The notes beneath the pieces were generated by a model, which did not search any database, had not been told where the DNA came from, and saw nothing but the letters and a program-made list of their open reading frames with translations. The translations under genes and the position numbers were made by a program. 64,000 nucleotides of DNA from Ipomoea triloba. Taxonomy: Eukaryota > Streptophyta > Magnoliopsida > Solanales > Convolvulaceae. Where the stretch lies: positions 18,035,064 through 18,099,063 of the forward strand of contig NC_044923.1 in assembly GCF_003576645.1 (NCBI RefSeq), in the 5' to 3' direction. Shown here piece after piece: positions 1-11,642 of this stretch (the stretch's first letter is position 1; each line of letters starts with the position of its first letter).

Positions 1-220
1 TATTGTTGTCGTTGTTATTATTATTAGAGAGTATTATCTTTTATACTTAGGTGATCCTAGCTAGTTTCACCGGACTAATCTTAAGCTTACAGGATCTCAT
101 CTCTTAGAGCCCATGCAAAGGTAAATCGTGAGTCGTCCAGTGGGATTTAAACCCTACATTACCGCATTCAATCATGACATTAAGTCAATCAGGTGATGAA
201 GCACTATGCTAAGCCCAGGG
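1..220 (-). mobile_element. Probable tRNA-derived SINE, minus strand
   Basis: Read on the minus strand, this stretch has a tRNA-like head near 150-215 (an A-box-like segment around 'cttagcatagtgc' and a B-box-like 'ggtttaaatccc'). It runs into a body and ends at the window edge in an AAT/AAC-rich tail. Similar TTA/TTG-rich sequence lies on both sides (1-27 and 221-265), which could be target duplication or simple-sequence drift. The left end may lie outside the window, so the boundary is provisional. Confidence 0.4.
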
Positions 221-233
221 ACTATTATTGTTG

Positions 234-265
<32 letters not shown>
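221..265. repeat. (TTA)n/(TTG)n microsatellite
   Basis: A run of ATT/GTT trinucleotides. It gives an artificial poly-asparagine reading frame on the minus strand. Confidence 0.9.
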
Positions 266-1446
266 GAAGCTAAGTGTGATGTGTTTGAGAACAGGATTGG
301 ATGATTTGGATCCCACAATTGTGATTTGAAAGCAGAAGAAGATGGAGCAGTGATGTATGTGTGTTGGAGTGTTGATCACATGCATGCATGATAGCATTTG
401 TTGTTAATATAATATTAAATTGGAAATATATTTTAATAGGATAATCAATGCTATATCCTAATTACATTTCCTTTATGGTGAAAATGTGAAATTATATTTC
501 TTCCTTTAAAAAAATCTTTGATTTATATACGCATTTGCTAAAGAGACACATGACGGTAAGCCAGCATCCAAAGACTTGGCAACTATATATGATGAATTGA
601 TTTCTTGGTGAGAACACTACAATAACCTGTTTTGCTTCATAATATTTTTTTTAATGATATAATAAGATTTAGTGTCATTTAACCCAACCCCCCCCCCCCC
701 CCCCNAGTGTCATTTAACCCAACCCCCCCTCCCCCCATAATGGTAAACCTCATGAATAGAGGCCAAACACACTCAACTACTGAATTTTAATAAAATTGAT
801 ATAGTGTCGTTTAATATTTTTTAAAAAATTGTATGAAACATTTTCTTCTTTTTTCTTTAGTACCTATATTTTAGTATTCAGTAGAAGTATTATCTTTTAC
901 ATTTTTTTTTTTTTGGGTTTGAGACTGCCATATCTTTCTAAAACATATATTAAATTACTTTTTTATTTTAAAAATATCAACAAGTAAAAAAGTGTGGATT
1001 ATAGCCTTTTCAAGTTAGGGCATATAATAAGGTTATTTTAAGTGTGGAAGACCAAAATAAATAAATAAAAACCAGCTGAAAGGTTTTGAATTTTTAATTA
1101 TATATGATTTAGTTAACTATACATACTTAAGACCATACCCTCCTATTTCTCAAGGGTGAATAAAGTACTCCAAGAATATTATATTAAATGATGCTATGAA
1201 TCAACTTTTCAGAAAATGTTTTCGAGTGACCCTTCAAGTTGATCCAGTGATTACAAAAATAGCCATAATTTTTACCAAAATGAAAATGACAAGAGTTTGA
1301 ATCACATAAGGGCAAACTTTTACAGAAAAACACATAGATAAAACCATAAATAATTATAAGCTAGGTACATCAATATTCAACAACATTGTCCACACAAAAC
1401 AAACTTGCATAATTACATTATATTCATGATTGGATTTATAGAACAA
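266..1446. other. AT-rich region downstream of LOX, no gene seen
   Basis: No convincing coding sequence. It holds a poly-C run (688-704), a single N at 705 with the same 'agtgtcatttaaccc' sequence on both sides, and T- and A-rich simple sequence. The part nearest 1446 presumably carries the LOX 3' UTR and polyadenylation site. Confidence 0.6.
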
Positions 1447-4400
1447 TCAGATAGTGACACTATTGGGAATACCTCTACATGTAACTCCGGGACCGGAGCT
1501 AGGAGCAAGAAGTTCATAAGGTATAACGCCGGCACCGCACCGATTGTTCAGGCTCGGGTTGCGGTTCCGGCTATCAATCTCCTCCTCAATCTGACCAATG
1601 TCCGCCGAGAATTCAAAGAACGCCTCAACCATGGCAGCGTCCGACGTCCACGTCGAAGGATGCGGTCTCTCTCCCAAGTATTCCTCGTCCGGGGAATGAG
1701 TAGACAGTGTATCCACGACGGCGATCAGCTTCGTCGCATCCGGCTTGCTCGGTAGCGCCTTGAAGAAGTACTTTTGCGGGTCGGAGACGAACACGGCGTA
1801 CTCCGGGTCGTTCTCGTCGGGGATTAATCGCCGCATTAGCGTCGGCCGGTTGGGCAGGTACCCGCCGTAGGGATACTGCCCGAAGTTTAACGCCGCGTGT
1901 TGCGCGGAACACAGCCAAATGATGGTGGTGAGAATGGAAGCCAGGTCCGCCGGAGATTCTAAAGTCGGCCACCACTCCGCATTACGCAAGTCAGCGTGGC
2001 CAACATTGACCGCCTCGGAATACCAAGCTTGAAGCTCCCGATCATTGCAGACCCCGTCGAAATCTGGGTAGTAATGGTTCACGTAAGTTGTGACCCACTT
2101 CTGAATCGCCTCCCAAATCAAAAGCCCATCCGCCGCATACGGATAATCCTCGATCAGAAGCTTTAGCCCGTGCGGCTGCATCGGGTCTGCCACCGCCATT
2201 CCTCTTCGAATCAGGTCTGCCGGGAGATTTTCAAGATTGAATTGCCAGAAACTCTTGTAAGCCGCCGCGCTAATCTGCATTGCATAACGCCCATGAGTGA
2301 AGCAAGACTCAAGCACGCCCTCGTTGTTGATCAATGTCTGGCGAGCCAAGGCATTGATTTCCAAAGTGTATCTCATGTGCGGATCAAGAAGCTTGTAGAT
2401 TGGATGCATCGCACTTAATTGTCTATGTGCAGACAGAATGAAAGGTTCCATGGACGAATGGGTGCGCAACCTGCATTTATCAAACAAAAATCCATGAATC
2501 TCAAAGACAAACTACAACTTCCAACCATGACTCCCATCAGGAGTGGCTTAATAGTCTTTTTAGTTGAATTGAACAGTTATGAATAACCTAAACTGATTTA
2601 TCTCCTTAATTATGATCTAGCAATCTAGAACTGGTTAAGATCATAAGGCGGGTAAACCCAATAAACATTTTCGATGAGGTGATAAGGTTTACCAATGGTG
2701 AATAAGTTGATGAACACTGGCATCATTTGACGAGACATGAGCTTTGGCTATCTGCCACATCCAAAACGAGGTTGCATTGCCGTCCGGCGTGACGACCCGT
2801 TTTGACCGAGAAACATGACCGTTTGCCGGGAGGCAAAGCTCTATAGCAATTGGTTTAAGAGTTTCATTATCCGTCAGGAAAAATATGGTTCGGGTAGCAT
2901 AAATTGCACGGCCGTCAAGGGCATTAATCCGATCGACAAATGGAAAATACACGTCGTGATAATCGACAATGTACAACTTGTTTGAATCCAGGGCTTCTTG
3001 GACACTCATCCCGTTAAGATAAGCAAGAATGTGCTCTTCTTTGAGCGCAGATTTCAGCGGCCCGTACGCCGCAGGATCAAGCTTGCTGACCGGAGGAAAA
3101 ACCCGAAGCCGTTCGATGTGGACGGGACTGATCCCTGCTAACATTTGCCTGGCGAACTCACCATCTCGCAGCCACGCCAGCTTATCCTCTGAGAAATGAC
3201 AGAACAGAGTAAGACCTAGAAACAGAAAAAGTTTAGGTCATGTTTGGTAAAATAGTTAACATAGATATTTTTCTACAATTAACTAATATTATCAGTTACT
3301 TATAACCTCTAACCCATCCAATCAGCTCGCTAACAGTTATTTACCAAACAGGTAAAGAAACAGATAATGGCGGATTGGGATTACTTCCGAGGATGGTGGG
3401 AATGTTGAACTTGAAAACGTCGGCGTCTTTGAACCTCTGGACGATTTTGGGCAGTGGGAGTTTCTCCACGACATCTTCCTTAATCCCCAGCTTGTTAAAG
3501 AGGGTTTCACTGTAAATGCTATCAAGATCCTGGAAACCTTGAAAATCCATGTTCTTCTCCGACAGCTTCGCCTGTAACCCTGGAAGTAAATTGTGCATTG
3601 TTCCTCTCAGCCTCGCACTCAGAAAAGCATCGCGCTTTGGATCGTCAAATTGCTCGTCCCTTGGAACGTACATTTGCGCAGGCTTCTCCAATCGGCTCTC
3701 GCAACTCGGGTCTAAACAAACCACAATAAAACCTCATTAACCAAATCAAAAACAGAAACAGTACGAGAAGCAAAACAGAAAACAGAAATGCACTAATGTC
3801 ATTAACCAAATCGAAAATAGTACAAAAACATAAAACAAAAAACGCACCAGTAACGCATGGCGGGCGACCAGTCCGACAACGTCGAGGATAAGGAATGGCT
3901 TCACCGCCGAGCGTGGGACGAACAAAATCAACACCCTTATCAGGATTCCCCAGATCATTGTAGACATCAAAATCGAAAATTCGGTCATGTAATTGCCGGA
4001 CGCCATTGCCATCTCCCCTTAAATCTCTGAGCTCTTCCTCCCTTAACGCTTTCACACCTTCAGGTGTTTCATGAGGCAAGTATGGCTGCCAATAAAAAAC
4101 CCAGACATCATTTCAATTATCATTATTTTTCTGAAAGTTTAACAAGGAATGAGATGCACTTTAACAAGGAAAGTTTCGTTGGCTACTTTACATAATTACA
4201 TTACCAACAATTAGTGCATAACCCATCAAGGTTACTACAATGTTTGGCAAGAGCTTATTTAAGAGCTTATAGCTTATTTTAAGCTACTAATAAGCTATAA
4301 GTTATGTTTGGTAATGTTCCTAAAATAAGCTAGTAGCTTAAAATAAGAGCTTATTTTTGAACGCTACCTAATGTAGCGTTTCAAAATAAGCTAGTAGCTT

Positions 4401-5117
4401 CCTAACTTTTTTTCCATCTTTAACCTTAATATTTTAAAGAAATGACATCAATTACCCTTCCCAATTAAACCATTTTTAGCTAAACCCTTTTTACTTTTTC
4501 TCTTCAATATAATTGGTTGTAATTTTAATTTAACATTTTTGTTTGAACATTGATTTTTGTATGAACTAATCTTATGAATTATAAACATTTTGTTTTACTT
4601 TATATGTTTTCAAATATATGTTCTTACTTTATATTTTATTAAAATATATTGATTTCACTATTTTATATTTTAATATATAAACAAACCTATTTAAATTTAA
4701 AACTATTTAAATTGTATAAAGATGTCCTTTTTAGTCTTTTTACATTTATCAGCTTATCGAAAGCTAATTTTACCAAACACTTTTAAGCATAACAGTTAGC
4801 TTAACAGCTCTTCAGATTTCAGCTTCGAGCTTATAGCTTTTCAGTTTTCATCTAGTTTTCAGCTTTCAGCTACCTTTTCAGCTAGGTTTGCCAAACATAG
4901 CCACACACTTTCTTTTCACTATAGTTTTCTTCTTTTTCTTTTTTTTTTGGGAAAAAAATTATAATGCCAGATAATAGACCTCGCATGGACATAGTTAAGT
5001 TATAAGTTATTATATATATATTTTGGGTCCGAGTCCACCCGCGTTCGCTCCGAGAGGCACGGGAGCTGGCCCAGGAGAATCGTCACTTGAGCTACCCCAT
5101 TGAGTTATAAAATTAAG

Positions 5118-5176
<59 letters not shown>

Positions 5177-7420
5177 GACAATTCAATCCATCAAACAAAC
5201 TAAAAAAAAAATCAATTTATAACATTCATAAAATCTAAAAACATAATAAGTGTGACATTTATGTCTGTTTTTTCCGTTATTGGAGTTACACATCATATAT
5301 TGGAGTTATATGTTAGTTATTTTCTAAAATATAAATATAAAATTTATAAAAATATTTTACATTATTATTATTATATATACAATAATTTAAATACTCCGTA
5401 TCTAAAATCTAAATAAATTTAAAATTTTAATATAAAATATTAATATTATGCACCTATTTTTTGCGCATCGCGCATAAGAAAAACTAGTGATAAAATAACA
5501 TTCAACAATCATAATTAAAGAAGTACATACTAATTTTTAGAATAAAATTGAACATAATAAAAATTCAAATTTCATATTGTTGAACATTAATAATTGGTGT
5601 AGGATCTTGGCCTAATGTAGTAAATTCATCGTTAGTTATGTTCATGATGTCTTTTATAATCTCATTCATCACAATGGTTCTTACCTAACTGACAATGGTT
5701 CTTAGCAAGTTATAAACAAGTTCGTGTAAACGAGTTAACACGATAATATTAACGGGTTAAACGGGTTCTTAACAGGTTTAACGGATTGACCCGTTAAGAC
5801 ACGAAACATAATAGGTTCTTAATGAGTCAACCTGTTAAAGACAAGGGATATGTTAAGACTAAACACTAACCCGTTATTTTCGTGTCCGGTCTCATGTCGT
5901 GTTAACGGGTCATGTCCATAATTGCTTGGTCTACCAGATAATAATAGATATTAACAAATACTCTCTCCTTCACATTTTATGTGTTGGTTCAATTAACAAA
6001 ACTTGAATGAAATTATTTTTAATTAAATTTTTGGGCAATTGTCCCAATCAAACGACGAGATCTCATTGGCCCACATTCCAACCTCCATTAACCGGCAATT
6101 TATATCGTGGACCAGGGTGCACAATGCATTGTGCACCCCGTACCAAAACGACGTTGTTTTGGTCATTTTAATTAACGGTTTGTTTTTTTTGGAAATCACG
6201 TTTCTCGTTTCGATCGGTCTATATATTTGTGTTAATATTTTGTGTATTCTTTGAAGGCTTTCTGTGTATTCATATTAGGGGTACTTAAACATATGTTGTG
6301 ACATGTTTTGTGTATTCGAATGTTAGTAGGAAGATGATTTATGTGTAGTTGTATCAATATTCGTATTCCCTCAAGTCATTCTGTGTATTTTAAATAAGGA
6401 TTCTGTGTACTCCCTGAAATCATTCGTGTTCAGCGTCCACTAACATTCGAAACTACGTCATTTTGGACCGGATATAACAATTGCCATTAACCACCATCGG
6501 CCTAACTTGGGTCATCATGGATGCAAACGAAAAGAGAAGAAACAGAAGAAAAACAAGAAAAAGTAAGCAGATATACCTTATTGGAGAAGAAAATCCTCTT
6601 TCTGGGATAATTTTTCTTGGACTGAACCCATGAACTGCAGGGGAAATAAACCGGACCACGAGAAAACCCTTCAAGAGTAATGTTTTCAAGAAAGAATTCC
6701 TGTTGATGTTTGTTAACCACCGTTATAGCACCTGGACACCCAAAATTGGTGTCCACTTCAAACTCAGCACTGTAATTAACTGTCTCTGTTTTCATCCCAG
6801 TTTTAACCGCCCAGTCTTTCAACACCGCTGGTTCACTCTTCATCGGACCCTTGGTTTCTGAAAAAAAAAAAGAAAAAAAAAAGTTTCGATATGATTCTTT
6901 TTTGGGTGTAACCCAGGGTCTCCACCATCGGTGGTTAGCCCTCGCTGGATTGTAGGCACCTCAATTTGGATGGAACAGCTGGTCTGGAGATTTAAGAAAA
7001 CAAACGACACCAGAATGCGTACTACTGTACAGTTGAAAGTAACATAGGATTGAACTTACTAGGATCAATTTCTGTGCTGATAAGCTCCAACACAACGTTC
7101 CTTCCCAACTGATCATCAGCAGTGAAAGCATCCAAACGTTTGATCAAAGCCTCCTTAAAGCCGCCTGCCTCCTTGTTCCTCACAGTCACCACCGCTCTGA
7201 CCTTAAACTTCACCGCTTTCTCAGGAACAATCTTCACTACTCTCTGCTCAACGCTCACAGAAGCCATTGGATCAGCGGTCCTCACGCCCCTCTTCAAACG
7301 CAGCCGGTTCGCGTGAACCCGGTTCTCAAGATTCACCAGCGCACTCGATGAACAAAGGAATGAACCTGGCTTCGCCTTGTCCATCACAGATAAACCCCAG
7401 AATTCACTCGCAAGACCCAT
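1447..7420 (-). CDS. LOX2: Linoleate 13S-lipoxygenase, chloroplastic (LOX2 type)
   Basis: Six exons join with GT/AG borders and intact phase: 7060-7420, 6577-6857, 3848-4085, 3385-3711, 2693-3188 and 1447-2470, giving 908 residues, the usual length of a plastid 13-LOX. Family knowledge: the enzyme adds oxygen to linolenic/linoleic acid at C-13, feeding jasmonate and green-leaf-volatile synthesis. The Ser/Arg/Lys-rich N-terminus (about 1-55) looks like a transit peptide. A PLAT/LH2 domain follows (exons 1-2), then the catalytic domain with the His-X4-His-X4-His-X17-His-X8-His signature across the exon 5/6 junction. Predicted iron ligands His567, His572, His759, Asn763 and the C-terminal Ile908 are all present; the C-terminus ends GIPNSVTI. 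Nothing is broken. Intron 2 is about 2.5 kb and full of transposon remnants. Sequence style is closest to Solanaceae LOX2.1/TomloxC from memory; the paralogue assignment is less sure than the family. Confidence 0.93.
3237..3355. mobile_element. Short MITE in LOX intron 4
   Basis: Terminal inverted repeats 'tgtttggtaaa' and 'tttaccaaaca' bound about 115 bp that make up most of intron 4. The interior (aatcagctcgctaacagtt) matches the end of the larger element at 7690-7990, so they are one family. The target duplication is not clear. Confidence 0.6.
4239..4900. mobile_element. MITE in LOX intron 2
   Basis: Inverted ends 'atgtttggcaa' and 'ttgccaaacat' bound about 650 bp of AT-rich sequence with many 'agcttataagct' motifs. 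A second, inner pair of 'tttggtaa'/'ttaccaaa' motifs suggests nesting or a compound element. It has no coding capacity. Confidence 0.6.
5024..5112 (-). mobile_element. SINE-like fragment with tRNA-like head (LOX intron 2)
   Basis: On the minus strand it begins 'actcaatggggtagctcaag', an A-box-like tRNA head. A related head occurs at 38279-38338 ('actcaatgaggtagttcaag', also minus), so this is a dispersed family. Only fragments are present. Confidence 0.4.
5118..5174. repeat. (TA)n microsatellite
   Basis: Uninterrupted TA dinucleotide run inside LOX intron 2. Confidence 0.95.
5462..5488 (+). mobile_element. Helitron-like 3' terminus
   Basis: A GC-rich hairpin (tgcgc-atc-gcgca, 5462-5474) is followed nine bases later by CTAG and then T, the standard Helitron 3' end. 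The 5' 'TC' end was not located, so only the terminus is claimed. It lies in LOX intron 2. Confidence 0.55.
5640..5930. repeat. Degenerate hAT-like repeat rich in 'aacgggt/acccgtt'
   Basis: Both orientations of 'acccgtta'/'taacgggt' recur across 5700-5925, like the subterminal regions of plant hAT MITEs. No clean termini or target duplication were found. Confidence 0.3.
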
Positions 7421-7497
7421 GCTTAGCTTTCTCCTTAATTGTGTCAGAGATGGAGATATTAAGGTTGTCTATTTCGATTCCTCTCCACCCAGATGGG

Positions 7498-7505
7498 TTT
7501 ATATA
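7498..7505 (-). promoter_or_regulatory. TATA box of the lipoxygenase gene
   Basis: TATATAAA on the minus strand, 78 bases before the LOX start codon at 7420. That places transcription start near 7470 and gives a 5' UTR of roughly 50 bases. Confidence 0.6.
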
Positions 7506-7689
7506 AGCGCAGCGTCGTTTACAATTATTTGGCAGTGACAAACACAAACCATGTACGATGTTGTATTAATCAATTAATATAATGTTATCTGTAAAATTAG
7601 TATGATAGATGATCCTTTCAGCTGTACTAGTGTCAACTAAAGTGCACTTAACTTTATGTTTATGGGAAAGATGATAAGTTGACCAAAAA

Positions 7690-7990
7690 AAAAATATAAT
7701 AACTGTTTGGTAAATAATTAGCCTATCAGCCAATTTTGGCTTATTTGATCACTATTAGTTGTTTGGTTAATTAATAAACTTTTTGTAATTCCAAAATGCT
7801 AAAACTCAAAATGCTACCCAAAGTAGTCTTTTCAATTAGTTTTTTGAAAGAAAAAAATTATACCAAACAGCTATAACTAACAGCTAATTTATCAAACAAC
7901 TTTCTACAATCAACTAATGTTATCAACAAATCATACCTTCTAACCCAAACAGCCAACCCAATCAGCTAACAGTCATTTATCAAACAGGGC
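7690..7990. mobile_element. MITE upstream of LOX
   Basis: Inverted termini 'ctgtttggtaaataattag' and its partner ending 'catttatcaaacaggg' bound about 290 bp of AT-rich sequence. 'ccaaaaaa' on both sides is a possible 8-bp target duplication, but low complexity makes it weak. Same family as the element in LOX intron 4. Confidence 0.55.
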
Positions 7991-8335
7991 CAAAAAAGAT
8001 GAAATTCTTAACAACATCCACACTATTTCATGATATGATTCTATATGATTCTAGTCACAAGTTTAATTATTGTCAACAAATTGGAAGTACAAAAATAATT
8101 CTCAAACCAATAACTGCATGGCAAGTTGAAACACAAGAGTTCATGATCCAACAAACATCCAAAATAGGGATACTAGGGGATTATAATGAGAACCATGTGA
8201 CTCACACCAACAATTGCATGGCAAGTAAGTTACGTTGTTTCCTTTTTGGTCACACCAACAATTGCATGGCAAGTAAGTTACGTTGTTTCCTTTTTGGTCC
8301 CTAAGTTATATAATAATTGTAGAATTCATTCATAA

Positions 8336-8864
8336 GGGTGTGTTTGGAAGCCCGGAAAATGATTTCCGGAAATCATTTTCTGGGCTTCGTGTGTTTGACA
8401 ACAGCAGAAAAACGTGATCAACGGAAAACATTTTCTGTTGACCACGAAAAATCAATGCAAAATTCCGAAAAACAACTTCCGGACAAAAAGTCTGGAAGTC
8501 GTTTTCCGGAAATGGGAACAAGGCTCCATAGCGAGGAGGGACGGAACCGAAAACTAGAGCAGCGGCGGCTGCTCTGGTTTCCGGTTGGCAGTCACCGTCC
8601 CTTTTTTTTTTTTAAATATTTTTAATTAATTAATTAATTTATTTAAAATAAATATTATTAATTTATATATTTTTATATTTTAAATAAAATAATAAAAATA
8701 TATAATTATATATTTCTACTCATTTTCCGAAAAATAAACCAAACATCGAAAGACAATTTTCCGGAGTACATCCAAACACGGAAAATGAACTCATTTTCCG
8801 GAAAATAAATCATTTTCCATAAAACATTTTCCATAAGTCATTTTCATGCTTTTCAAACGCACCC
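8336..8864. mobile_element. Tourist-like (PIF/Harbinger) MITE with TAA target duplication
   Basis: Ends 'gggtgtgtttggaa' and 'tttcaaacgcaccc' are imperfect inverted repeats. Both are bordered by TAA (8333-8335 and 8865-8867), the PIF/Harbinger target site. The interior is full of 'ttttccggaaa' palindromes. 529 bp with no transposase, so non-autonomous. Confidence 0.75.
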
Positions 8865-9315
8865 TAAGTGTTGGTCATACTCACTTTTCATTTCTAAGTT
8901 ATCATTGACATTACACTTTTATCTCTTTACTAATAAAACATTATGGACAAAATTTACAATTATTGTATAATTCATAGACGAAAAGTGAGCATGAAAGGAC
9001 GAGAAGTACAATGCCAATGATCACTTAAGAACGAAAAGTGAGCATGAGTAGTAACACTCAAAGACCTGCAATTACCATATAACTTAGATACAAAAACTAT
9101 ATATATAATTTTCCCTTTGTTTTATATTGAAACATTAAAGTTCATGATCCAATTAACATCCCAAAAATGGATACTAGGGGATTATAATAAGAACCATGTC
9201 TCTTACACCAACAATTGCATGGCAAGTATGTTATATTGTTTCTTTTTATTATTGAAACACATTAGAGTTCATGATCCAACAAACATCCCAAAAATGGATA
9301 CTATGGGATTATAAT

Positions 9316-9949
9316 TGAAAAATATAATCGTGGATCTTGAATACAAAAGATAAGCTTATAAATAAATAAATAAACTATAAGAAGAAATAAGGAACTAAAC
9401 ACCGAAGAATTGTTTACCCAGTTCAAAGCTAAACTCCTACGTTTACGGGGTAAATCAAGTTAGACCAATCTACTAGATGATCACCAAAGGGTTACAAGGA
9501 GCAATACAAAATCATACACACTACGATTTACAAAAATACTCCAACAATTGCCTTCATCATCTTCGTAGTTGACCACACTGATTAATCATTCGAAATATTA
9601 ACTGAGAATATATGAGAGCTTGGTCGAACTGCTGTGCCAGATTTCAATCAATTTAAGTCATCAAATAAACCACACTTGGGAGCTATTTATATAGTAGAAA
9701 AACCCAACAAATTCTGTCTGAAAATATGTATCTTAAATCCCCTCAAATCAAGCTGCTTCATTCACTTAAATCACTGAATAATGATAGGTCCAAATACCAG
9801 ATTCACTTAGAGGAAAAATAACTCACTGGATCGGGTACTGACTGTGTCCGAGATGATTTGAAGAAGCTGTCTGACTGTGATCCAGAATATGATACAACCT
9901 AATGAAATTAATTTATAACAAACCTATGTTGTGACTAATAATTAAGTCA
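9316..9949 (-). mobile_element. Probable solo LTR (Copia-like), antisense
   Basis: About 634 bp beginning TG and ending CA interrupts one of the repeat units. On the minus strand it carries 'tatataaatag', a TATA box typical of LTR promoters. The flanks are ATAAT on the left and ATATA on the right, an imperfect duplication, so the right boundary is uncertain. No internal retrotransposon coding region. Confidence 0.45.
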
Positions 9950-10326
9950 ATATAGATGATTGTGTCCAAATGCGTGGGAAGTAAGTTACGTTACGTTGTT
10001 TCTTTTTATCATTGAAACTTTAGAGTTCACGATCTAACAAACATCCCAAAATTGGATACTATGGGAAAATTAAACATCCCAAAAATGGATGCTAGGGGAT
10101 TATAATAAGAACCATGTCTCACATCACACCAACAATTGCATGTGAAGTAAGTTACGTTGTTTCTTTTTATCATTGAAACATTAGAGTTCATAATCCAACA
10201 AATATCCCAAAAATGGATATTAGGGGAAAACGTCCCAAAAATGGATACTAGTGGATTATAATAAGAACCATATCTCTCATCACACCACACCGACAACTGC
10301 ATGCCAAGTAAGTTACACTACTGTTT

Positions 10327-10480
10327 CACTACACCAAAAATCGTATTTAGTGGCGGTTAAATATTTATTTAGCAGTGGTTTTAAACCGCCGCAAATGAGT
10401 GTGACCAAATAGTGCGTCGCGAAAGTTTTAGCGGCGATTTTTTACTACATTTAGGATATTCCGATTGGGATATTTGTTTA
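10327..10480 (+). mobile_element. CACTA (En/Spm) transposon terminus
   Basis: The sequence starts CACTACACCAAAAA, the standard CACTA terminal repeat. Subterminal motifs follow in both orientations ('agtggcggtt', 'aaccgccgc', 'agcggcgat'). The opposite terminus ('ttttggtgtagtg') is not found downstream in the window, so the element is truncated or rearranged. Confidence 0.65.
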
Positions 10481-11642
10481 CGTTGCACCCTCGGAGACTA
10501 GCCAAAAGGAACCAATTAGTAATGGCGATGAAGCTAAAAAGGAAGAAACAATGGAGAAATCACCATGTGAAGATGAAAAGAAAGTAGCAAAGAAACAAGA
10601 GAACAACAAGCAACGACGCATACATGGTGGCAGACACAACCACAGAACGAAGTTAGCTGCTGTTTATTCCGACACAGCTCTATACAGAACTTTAAGGAAT
10701 GACCTAAAACCTACGAAATACAGTGAACCAAAAAGAATAGAACTATATTGCTTTGCTTTGTTTACTTTTATGATGCATGAGTAGTTAGCTTTTGGATTTG
10801 GATTAGGGTTCTATTGTTATTCTTGATGCTAGGTTTATGATTATTGCATAAAGGGAATAATTTATTAACCTAAGGTTTTATGTTTGAATTGGATTATAAA
10901 TTCCTCTTATTGATAATTGATGCGCAGCTTTTATTGATTTGTTTTGGAGAGGATTTCATCACAACAAAAGTTGGGTGAAAGTCTCAACCCTTACCAATTT
11001 CAACCCAATTTTTCCTACTATGAGAATATGGGTAATTTGGAGGCTTATAATACTTTTGTGTTTAAGGTTATAATTGATGCATCACAAAAGTGGGCAATCC
11101 TAGCCCAATTCTAGTTTATTGATTACGAAAGTAGCTGAACTGAATTCTTGAGTGCATTATATTGCCAATAAATCCCTTGGTTAATTGTTTTTTCCTAATT
11201 TTGAGATTGTTAGAGCATCAAGATTACAATACCCCTAATCTGACCTATTCTTTTATCATATAGTTTATTCCTCATTTAATTTGCATCTTTTATTTTCATT
11301 CATTAATTATAGTTTGCATGGATTCTAGTGAAGTCCAATACTTTAGTGACTATAATTTAATAATTCACACAATACATGTCATAGCCCCAATCTTCTTCAG
11401 CGGAACGACATTTTACACCCTCTTTTTACTATCACCATTTTACTCATCAAGTGCAATTGAAGATATGTTTTGGATCGATTATGTTTTCTGATGCTATCAT
11501 TGTTTGAATTCCATCAAATAATTGCTTAATTAATAGCTAATGTGTAGATATACGCATGCGGTGCTGGAACTTTAGAGATTTTATATATCATTGTTTATGA
11601 TTTTTATAAATTAGGCAAATATGCTCGTTCTCTAGTAACTCA
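10481..11642. other. Unassigned sequence next to the CACTA end
   Basis: Moderately AT-rich. One lysine/arginine-rich reading frame of 77 codons (10551-10784) has no recognisable domain and may be degraded transposon or captured sequence. Nothing else is supported. Confidence 0.3.

Larger units (their letters stand above)
8090..10325 (+). repeat. Recurrent ~120-150-bp repeat units
   Basis: A unit containing 'ttcatgatccaacaaacat', 'ggggattataataagaacca', 'caccaacaattgcatggcaa' and 'gtaagttacgttgtttc' recurs at about 8127-8300, 9130-9320, 10015-10160 and 10165-10320. A 45-bp sub-block is tandemly doubled at 8209-8300. A PIF-type MITE and a probable solo LTR interrupt the array. No coding function is visible. 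Confidence 0.7.

Noticed and set aside
209..397. Minus-strand ORF with a run of 14 Asn
   Set aside because: It is a (TTA)n microsatellite read in frame; no other protein-like sequence.
1625..1975. His/Arg-rich minus-strand ORF and plus-strand frames over LOX exon 6
   Set aside because: Alternative-frame shadows of the lipoxygenase exon.
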